A stretch of 10,645 nt of DNA from JAAZFF01 sp964405775 (GTDB lineage Bacteria; Verrucomicrobiota; Kiritimatiellia; RFP12; UBA3636): contig CAYOPG010000075.1 in NCBI GenBank assembly GCA_964405775.1, positions 1 to 10,645 of the forward strand. Direction: 5' to 3'. The position numbers and the translations under genes were made by a program. Under the pieces are notes generated by a model. It worked only from the letters and a program-made list of their open reading frames with translations. It was not told the DNA's origin and did not search any database. The first letter of the stretch is position 1. Each line of letters opens with the position of its first letter. Shown in pieces: positions 1-4,817 of the stretch.

Positions 1-22
1 ATTGCAATTTCCGCAAAAATAA

Positions 23-52
23 TTGTGGCGCAATCTGTCTAGTTATGATAAA
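23..52 (+). promoter_or_regulatory. Weak candidate promoter for the coaE-rho-HAD operon
   Basis: TTGTGG (23-28) could be a -35 box. TATGAT (44-49, 5 of 6 matches, spacer only 15) or the overlapping GATAAA (47-52, spacer 18) could be the -10 box. Neither pairing is ideal. The position, about 90 bases before the coaE ATG, fits a first gene of an operon, but the window begins too close to exclude an upstream gene and promoter. The first 68 bases have a stop codon in every plus frame, so any upstream gene on this strand must end here. Confidence 0.3.
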
Positions 53-70
53 TTGCCCTTTTCTCTAGCA

Positions 71-120
71 GTCCGGAGGTGGCCTTGCCTTTTGGCAATC
101 AGGACAATCAGGATCCGGAC
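71..120 (+). other. Structured or repetitive leader before coaE
   Basis: The stretch ahead of the coaE ATG holds a short hairpin, TTGCC-TTTT-GGCAA (85-98). Flanking it are the complementary hexamers GTCCGG (71-76) and CCGGAC (115-120), which could pair around it. It also holds a tandem repeat, AATCAGGA at 97-104 and again at 106-113. No T-run follows directly, so it is not a standard intrinsic terminator. It might be a regulatory 5' leader, or chance. If translation instead began at GTG 79, this stretch would be coding. Confidence 0.3.
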
Positions 121-141
121 GGCATTTTAAAAAGGGTTTTT

Positions 142-726
142 ATGGTGAGCATTGCCGTAACGGGTGGAATAGCCTGCGGAAAGAGTTTGTTTTGTAAATT
201 CCTTTCCAGTATGGGCGCAGAGACTGTTGACACTGACGCCATCGTGAAAGGACTACACGAGCCGGGGATGAAGGGCGCGAAATCAGTGGAGTCTGTTTTC
301 GGCTCAGAGTTCCTGCTACCCAGCGGTGCAACAGATCGAGCCGCATTGGGGGCACTGGTGTTCAGCGATGAGTCGGCGCTAAAACGGCTGGAGGATCTTC
401 TACACCCGTTGGTAAAAGAAGAATTGAGCAAATGGAGAGAAAAATCGGGTGCCGAGGTAAAAGTGGCACAGATTCCGCTGTTGTTTGAGAAAGGATGGGA
501 TATCGAATGGGATGTAACTGTCTGCGTTACGGCACCGGAGGATGTTAGGATGAGCCGGCTACTCGCCAGAGGGCTGACCAAGGATGAGGCGGAAAAAAGA
601 ATTTCAGCGCAGATGACGAGCGCGCAAAAGGCCGCACTGGCCGATATCGTCATAAACAACGATGGCACAGAGACGGAACTTGAAGCCACCGCTCGGGAAC
701 TTTTAACACATTTGGAGAACAAATAA
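142..726 (+). CDS. coaE: Dephospho-CoA kinase
   Basis: This cytoplasmic enzyme catalyses the last step of coenzyme A synthesis: ATP-dependent phosphorylation of the 3'-hydroxyl of dephospho-CoA. The 194-residue product is close to the usual family length (E. coli about 206). The P-loop TGGIACGKS lies at residues 7-15, followed by the DTD motif (30-32), HPLV (88-91), PLLFE (112-116) and, near the C-terminus, the Q-then-ADIVINNDG region typical of CoaE. I chose ATG 142 because the P-loop then sits a few residues from the start, as in the family, and AGGG lies 6 bases upstream. An in-frame GTG at 79 would add 21 unrelated residues and has GGAGG almost abutting it. The gene ends one base before the rho ATG, so the two are surely co-transcribed. 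I recall the same coaE-rho order from Chlamydia. Confidence 0.95.
   Translation: MVSIAVTGGIACGKSLFCKFLSSMGAETVDTDAIVKGLHEPGMKGAKSVESVFGSEFLLPSGATDRAALGALVFSDESALKRLEDLLHPLVKEELSKWREKSGAEVKVAQIPLLFEKGWDIEWDVTVCVTAPEDVRMSRLLARGLTKDEAEKRISAQMTSAQKAALADIVINNDGTETELEATARELLTHLENK
714..717 (+). promoter_or_regulatory. Ribosome binding site of rho
   Basis: GGAG lies inside the last codons of coaE, 10 bases before ATG 728. A second in-frame ATG at 734 would be 16 bases away, so 728 is preferred. The position implies translational coupling of rho to coaE. Confidence 0.55.
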
Positions 727-727
727 A

Positions 728-2662
728 ATGTCTATGGGTACTGTAGAAAACAACATGGAAAACGAGGACGAATTAACTGGATCCAAAACACCCGTCAAAC
801 GCTCCAGGGGACGGCCACGCAAGACGGAGAAAGATGACGAGGATAATAAAACGGTCAAGGCCGTGGGAAAAGATAAAAAATCCAAAACGGTGGAGCGCGT
901 CCCGCGAAATCAGCCGAGCGAATGGATTGTACCCAGAGGCGACGACGACGAGGAGGAAAATGTCAAACCCAGACGGGCTTCTAAGGTACATCCAGCGGAT
1001 GAAGATACACTATTCGGCAATTCCGATGAAGCTGATGAAGTCGATGAAGCTTTCGACAACGAGGATGAAGAGGATATAATCGACGAGGATGATGATGTCG
1101 AAATAACCGATGAAGAGATCCGGGCACGCAGGGAGGCCGCACGCGCAGTGGTTGCCGACATCGGCCGGATGAAAACCAACGCCAGAGCGATGGACAGCTA
1201 CATTGCAGTGCCTTCATCGGACGCCAGACCGGCAAATTCCGGTTTTATCGACATCGAAGAGCTGGAACAGCCGCTGAGCCGCAAGGACTACTGGAAGCAG
1301 CGCCATGAGGAACGTGGCAAACAGCGTATGAACGGTAAACGCGACCGCTCCCGCGTAGGAAACGAGATCGACGACAATGGCGGAGAGGATCTGCCAACGC
1401 TAAACGTGGTAAAGCTTCAGGCACTCGAAACAGCGGAACTATTTGAAATGGCGGAAGCGCAGGAGATAACGGAGACGCTCCCCGCGATCGGCAAACACGA
1501 GCTGGTTTTCGCGCTTTTGAGAAACCACGCCACACTTGGTGGCGCGGTGGTCGGCGAAGGTTATCTGGAGCTGAACCAGCTTGGACAAGGCTGGCTCCGC
1601 AACGAAATTGGCAACTTCAAATCATGCCCTGAGGACACCATGGTGCCTCATCAGGTTGTACGCAGATACAACCTAAGACCGGGAGATTACGTCGTTGTAA
1701 AAACAAGACCTCCGACGCGAGATCGCCGCGACAGGGAGTTCACCGCCACAGAAGTGATGTCCGTGAACGGGATGAGCTTCGACGAGGCGCGCCGCATGCC
1801 GGCGTTCGATTCACTCCCAGCGCTGCTCCCGAGCATCAAAATAAACCTTGAGACGGAGGACGGAGACGTCACAACACGCATCGTTGATCTGTTCACGCCA
1901 ATAGGCTTCGGCCAGAGATGCCTCGTCTCGGCGCCTGCACGCACAGGTAGATCGATGTTGCTAGTAAAAATCGCGAATGCCATACTCAACAACCACCCCG
2001 AGACAGAACTCGCGCTGCTGCTGGTCGGCGAACGGCCTGAAAAGATAACGGATACGGCGCGGAGCACCACCGCCAAGGTGTTCTCGACAACTTTCGATGA
2101 ACCCGCCGAAAAGCATGTGCAGATGGTTGAAGTGGTATGCGAGATCGCGCGGCGTAAAGCCGAGGGCGGCAAGAACGTTGTGATACTGCTTGATTCGATA
2201 ACCCGTCTCGCACGCGCCTATGCGGCGATTCAGGCGGCGAACGGTAAAGCCGCTTCCGACACCATTGACTTGAGTGCGTTCAACAAGGCCAAGCGTATCT
2301 TCAGCTCCGCGCGCAATCTCGAAGGCGCAGGAACTGTTACTATCATAGCCGCGGCAATGGTAGAGACGCGCAATCCGGTCGATGAAGCCATGCTCGAGGA
2401 ACTAAAAGGCACTGCGAACATGGAGCTTTTCTTCGAGCGCCAAATGGCAGCGGATCACGTTTTCCCCTCCATAAACCTCGCCAAATCGGGAACGCTACGT
2501 GAAGAGCTCCTCGTTGGCGGCCAGGAGGAACTTGAACGCATACGCGCCTTCCGCGCAACTTTTGCCGACATGGAGCCGACAGAGGCCATGCGCTCGCTCC
2601 TTAAAAAGATGGAAGGCTCTCCGACAAACGCGGACCTCCTCCAAAATGCAAAAACCATATAA
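728..2662 (+). CDS. rho: Transcription termination factor Rho family, divergent active site
   Basis: Rho is a hexameric RNA-dependent ATPase that ends transcription. At 644 residues this protein is far longer than E. coli Rho (419). Residues 1-220 are a charged, probably disordered extension, with an AT-hook-like RGRPRK (27-32) and very acidic runs at 71-130. A Rho N-terminal helical domain (about 225-270) and an OB-fold RNA-binding domain (about 271-345) follow, then the RecA-like ATPase (about 370-600). From Walker A to SGT the protein aligns gap-free to recalled E. coli Rho with an offset of 224. Conserved residues are E435 (E211), R436 (R212), D489 of ILLDSITR (D265) and R493 (R269). Changed residues are R408 (Walker A K184), L590 (arginine finger R366), H577 (R353) and P550 (R-loop K326), and the Q-loop Gly pair is lost. 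The reading frame is intact with no in-frame stops. Family membership is certain; normal motor activity is not. It may be a Rho paralogue, in which case the symbol rho is only provisional. Confidence 0.93.
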   Translation: MSMGTVENNMENEDELTGSKTPVKRSRGRPRKTEKDDEDNKTVKAVGKDKKSKTVERVPRNQPSEWIVPRGDDDEEENVKPRRASKVHPADEDTLFGNSDEADEVDEAFDNEDEEDIIDEDDDVEITDEEIRARREAARAVVADIGRMKTNARAMDSYIAVPSSDARPANSGFIDIEELEQPLSRKDYWKQRHEERGKQRMNGKRDRSRVGNEIDDNGGEDLPTLNVVKLQALETAELFEMAEAQEITETLPAIGKHELVFALLRNHATLGGAVVGEGYLELNQLGQGWLRNEIGNFKSCPEDTMVPHQVVRRYNLRPGDYVVVKTRPPTRDRRDREFTATEVMSVNGMSFDEARRMPAFDSLPALLPSIKINLETEDGDVTTRIVDLFTPIGFGQRCLVSAPARTGRSMLLVKIANAILNNHPETELALLLVGERPEKITDTARSTTAKVFSTTFDEPAEKHVQMVEVVCEIARRKAEGGKNVVILLDSITRLARAYAAIQAANGKAASDTIDLSAFNKAKRIFSSARNLEGAGTVTIIAAAMVETRNPVDEAMLEELKGTANMELFFERQMAADHVFPSINLAKSGTLREELLVGGQEELERIRAFRATFADMEPTEAMRSLLKKMEGSPTNADLLQNAKTI

Positions 2663-3572
2663 CCAAAATATTCCCGGAAGGGATTTTAAATATTATATAT
2701 TCGACTGGGATGACAACATTCTCCGCATGCCGACGTACATTCATCTGGAACGTCGCCTCGGCAACGGGGAGTGGGTGCGGCACCTGGTTTCAACAGCGCT
2801 GTTCTCTGTCATACGCAACGACACGGAGAACTACCGCCCCCCAGAGGGCGACTGGGAAAAGGCTTTCGCCGAATTCCGCGACTTCGCAACGGATGGCGAA
2901 AGCAAATTTCTGAAAGACGCGAAAGAGGCAATCGAGCGCCTCAAACGCGGCGAAGAGAAAACTGCCCCCAGCTTCAACACTTTCCGCCGCACGCTCAGAG
3001 AAGGCCGCATTTTCGCTATCGTAACGGCACGTGGCCACAAACCGGAAACACTGCGCAAAGGCGTGCGGCTGTTCATTGATGAAGTGCTGCGCCCTGAAGA
3101 GCGCAAGGAGATGGTATACAACCTGCGCGGTTATATAGTCTGTTACGACGAAAACGGCATCAAAAAGAATGACGCAATGTCGGACGAAGAGGTCGTCGAG
3201 AACTACCTCGACCTCAACCGTTATCATGCGGTGACCTCACCGGACTTCCTAGCTTTGGTGAAATCATCCGCCATCCCGGAAATCGAAAGCTCTGAGACGC
3301 GAAAAAAATTCGCCATCCACGATTTTCTGGATCACATTTTCCGTATTATCGACCGCATAGGAGGAACTAAACCGGTGAGCGTTGGATTCTCTGACGATGA
3401 CCCGGTGAACGTCCACGCAGTTGCCAAGTTCATAAGCAACGAACTCGCAGCGAAATTTCCGGCTGTTAAATTTGTGGTTTACGACACCTCCGACCCAAAC
3501 ATCGAGAACGGACACAAGATCACCGTCGCCGGCCAATTGGATCTAGGCCTGAACGTAAAGCACGACGAATAG
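2646..3572 (+). CDS. HAD-superfamily putative phosphatase or hydrolase, function unknown
   Basis: The product is 308 residues with no signal peptide or membrane segment, so it is probably cytoplasmic. HAD motif I appears as FDWDDN (19-24), with D20 the likely nucleophile and D22 the likely acid/base. Motif II is IVTARG (125-130, T127). Motif IV is GFSDDDP (247-253). The roughly 100 residues between motifs I and II could be a cap domain; this is inference. ATG 2646 is chosen because it lies just before motif I and overlaps the rho stop by 17 bases. The frame stays open back to ATG 2499, but that part is an out-of-frame reading of rho and resembles nothing. No clear ribosome site precedes 2646, which suggests coupling to rho translation. 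The substrate is not evident; placement in a coaE-rho operon hints at nucleotide or RNA-end chemistry but does not show it. Confidence 0.87.
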   Translation: MQKPYNQNIPGRDFKYYIFDWDDNILRMPTYIHLERRLGNGEWVRHLVSTALFSVIRNDTENYRPPEGDWEKAFAEFRDFATDGESKFLKDAKEAIERLKRGEEKTAPSFNTFRRTLREGRIFAIVTARGHKPETLRKGVRLFIDEVLRPEERKEMVYNLRGYIVCYDENGIKKNDAMSDEEVVENYLDLNRYHAVTSPDFLALVKSSAIPEIESSETRKKFAIHDFLDHIFRIIDRIGGTKPVSVGFSDDDPVNVHAVAKFISNELAAKFPAVKFVVYDTSDPNIENGHKITVAGQLDLGLNVKHDE

Positions 3573-3665
3573 AAAAAGTTGTCTGGGGGCAGAAATTAGC
3601 CGGGAACAAATTGTGTAGGGGTTTTGCAGAGATCTGTGGAGGCCTGCGTGCAAGAGCCTCTGGGT
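3573..3665. other. Convergent intergenic gap without a clear intrinsic terminator
   Basis: The plus-strand operon and the minus-strand lactonase gene end 93 bases apart. The only stem I see is weak: GAGGC (3639-3643) with GCCTC (3656-3660), loop 12, with no T-run on either strand. Termination here may be Rho-dependent or may use a structure I cannot recognise by eye. Confidence 0.4.
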
Positions 3666-4733
3666 TTATCGACGGTTGAACACGAAGCAGAGCGGTTTGA
3701 CCATATCGTTGTTTACATGCCCCGTATGAGCCATCGTTCCCGTTGCGCTATCGAAGGCATACACTGCTATTTCATTCGAGAGCTTGTGCCCCACGACCAC
3801 AAACCTGCCATCAGGCGAAAACTCGAAGTCACGCGGGAACTTACCGGCAAGCATGTTTATCGCCTTGCGCTCCAACCCGCCGCCAGCATCGTCTACAAGG
3901 AAAGCCGCGATGCTGTCATGTCCGCGGTTAGATGCAAGCACCCACCTGCCGTCCGGCGACACCTTTATCGCCGCCGCCTTCGATTCACCAGAGAAGGCGC
4001 TTGGCAGCATTGGATAACTTCCGATTTCGGCAAACGCTCCGTTGCCCTCGTTACGGAGCAGCACGACGGTGCTGTCTAGCTCGTTTAGAAGAAACACGAG
4101 TTTTCCGTTTGGGTGGAACGCGAGGTGACGCGGTCCTGCGGCGGGTTTTCCGAGGTAGCCCGCCCCCTCCAGCTGGCGCATCTTCCCTCCCGGACAGGAG
4201 GGATCGTAGCACACTACGCGGTCAATACCCAAATCGCAGACGCAGATGACGGCGTCGTCAGGAGTTAGTGCGGCGAAATGGCAGTGAGCCGCTTCCTGTC
4301 GCGATTCGTCCGGTCCGCTGCCATGGTGCTGTGTTTCCGCCACGGGGCCAGTTAGCAGCCCATCGTCCGTAATATCAAACACGCCCGTCCAGGCGTTGGA
4401 GTATTCGGCATAAACGAGTTTTTTCCCGTCGTGCGAAAGGGAGAGGTGGCACGGCACAGTAGGCGCGCAGGGGTACTCTGCCAGTTTCTCGAGCCGGGCT
4501 TCTTCAATTGCATACACGGCGATCCCGCCAGTGCGTCCAGCGCCGTCTGGCGCCACATCCTGAGCCGCATAGAGCCGCTTGCCATCGGCAGACACCGCCA
4601 GATAAATCGGGTTGACCGCCTCTTTCACAGCCCACACTTCCTCGAACGCTCCGTTCGAGGAATCAAACTCGAAAACCCTTAGCCCAGCAGGTGAATTTTC
4701 GTTTTTAGAACCAGCAAAGAAAAACTTTTTCAT
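3666..4733 (-). CDS. pgl: 6-phosphogluconolactonase, beta-propeller (YbhE/COG2706) type
   Basis: This family hydrolyses 6-phosphogluconolactone to 6-phosphogluconate, the second step of the oxidative pentose phosphate pathway, in the cytoplasm. The 355-residue length fits a seven-bladed propeller. Repeated blade motifs are visible: PIYLAVSADGKRLYAA, PCHLSLSHDGKKLVYAEY, GPRHLAFHPNGKLVFLLNEL, VSPDGRWVLASNRGHDSI and PRDFEFSPDGRFVVVGHK. The NEL, SNRGHDSI and PRDF elements, and the HCHFA following SRQEA, are characteristic of the lactonase family. ATG 4733 is chosen because AGGAGG (complement of 4746-4751) lies 12 bases upstream. An in-frame start at 4784 would add 17 residues encoded by the leader stem-loop. 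The gene is last on the minus strand but seems to have its own promoter. The exact substrate cannot be proved from sequence, since relatives can act on other lactones. Confidence 0.88.
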   Translation of the reverse strand: MKKFFFAGSKNENSPAGLRVFEFDSSNGAFEEVWAVKEAVNPIYLAVSADGKRLYAAQDVAPDGAGRTGGIAVYAIEEARLEKLAEYPCAPTVPCHLSLSHDGKKLVYAEYSNAWTGVFDITDDGLLTGPVAETQHHGSGPDESRQEAAHCHFAALTPDDAVICVCDLGIDRVVCYDPSCPGGKMRQLEGAGYLGKPAAGPRHLAFHPNGKLVFLLNELDSTVVLLRNEGNGAFAEIGSYPMLPSAFSGESKAAAIKVSPDGRWVLASNRGHDSIAAFLVDDAGGGLERKAINMLAGKFPRDFEFSPDGRFVVVGHKLSNEIAVYAFDSATGTMAHTGHVNNDMVKPLCFVFNRR

Positions 4734-4743
4734 AATATAGACA

Positions 4744-4751
4744 CTCCTCCT
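4744..4751 (-). promoter_or_regulatory. Strong ribosome binding site of the lactonase gene
   Basis: The complement of this stretch reads AGGAGGAG, a near-perfect anti-16S match about 10-12 bases before ATG 4733. It decides the start over the upstream in-frame alternative at 4784. It lies immediately downstream of a stem-loop, whose last base it abuts. Confidence 0.7.
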
Positions 4752-4776
4752 GACCCCGCCATCATCGGCCGGGTCA
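4751..4776 (-). promoter_or_regulatory. Stem-loop in the lactonase gene leader
   Basis: TGACCC (4751-4756) pairs perfectly with GGGTCA (4771-4776). After one C-C mismatch, GCC (4758-4760) pairs with GGC (4767-4769), leaving a loop of six. On the transcript it falls between the proposed promoter and the ribosome site and abuts the latter. There is no U-run after it, so it is unlikely to be an intrinsic terminator for the upstream gene. It could modulate translation or mRNA stability, or be a binding site for a DNA-binding regulator. Confidence 0.5.
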
Positions 4777-4785
4777 GCGCACACT

Positions 4786-4814
4786 ATAATAAACTTTTTA
4801 GCTTAAAAACTCAA
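4786..4814 (-). promoter_or_regulatory. Candidate sigma-70-type promoter of the lactonase gene
   Basis: On the minus strand TTGAGT (complement of 4809-4814) and TATTAT (complement of 4786-4791) are separated by 17 bases. They match 4 of 6 and 5 of 6 consensus positions. The spacer contains an AT-rich inverted repeat, TTTTTA-AGC-TAAAAA, which might be an operator or simply AT-rich promoter DNA. The boxes lie in the 84-base gap after the flippase-propeller gene, which suggests the lactonase gene can be transcribed separately. Confidence 0.55.
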
Positions 4815-4817
4815 GCC

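Noticed and set aside
79..141. GTG start at 79 for coaE, adding 21 residues
   Set aside because: The added residues match nothing in CoaE, the P-loop would lie unusually deep, GGAGG abuts the GTG, and ATG 142 has a spaced AGGG.
108..722. Antisense reading frame of 204 codons across coaE
   Set aside because: Low-complexity Ser/Ala composition, no family resemblance, fully opposite a clear gene.
1015..1130. GATGAA/GAGGAT-rich stretch as a DNA repeat
   Set aside because: It is the coding sequence of the acidic Asp/Glu run in Rho, with no regular unit length.
1687..2172. Antisense reading frame of 161 codons in rho
   Set aside because: Opposite the conserved ATPase domain, no ribosome site and no recognisable motif.
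2499..2645. Upstream ATG start for the HAD gene
   Set aside because: The added 49 residues are an out-of-frame reading of rho; the HAD motif follows directly after ATG 2646.
3638..3661. GAGGC/GCCTC hairpin as a terminator
   Set aside because: Five-pair stem, loop of 12 and no T-run on either side.
4785..4790. Perfect TATAAT on the plus strand
   Set aside because: No -35 box at the proper distance and no plus-strand gene downstream; it overlaps the minus-strand -10 candidate.
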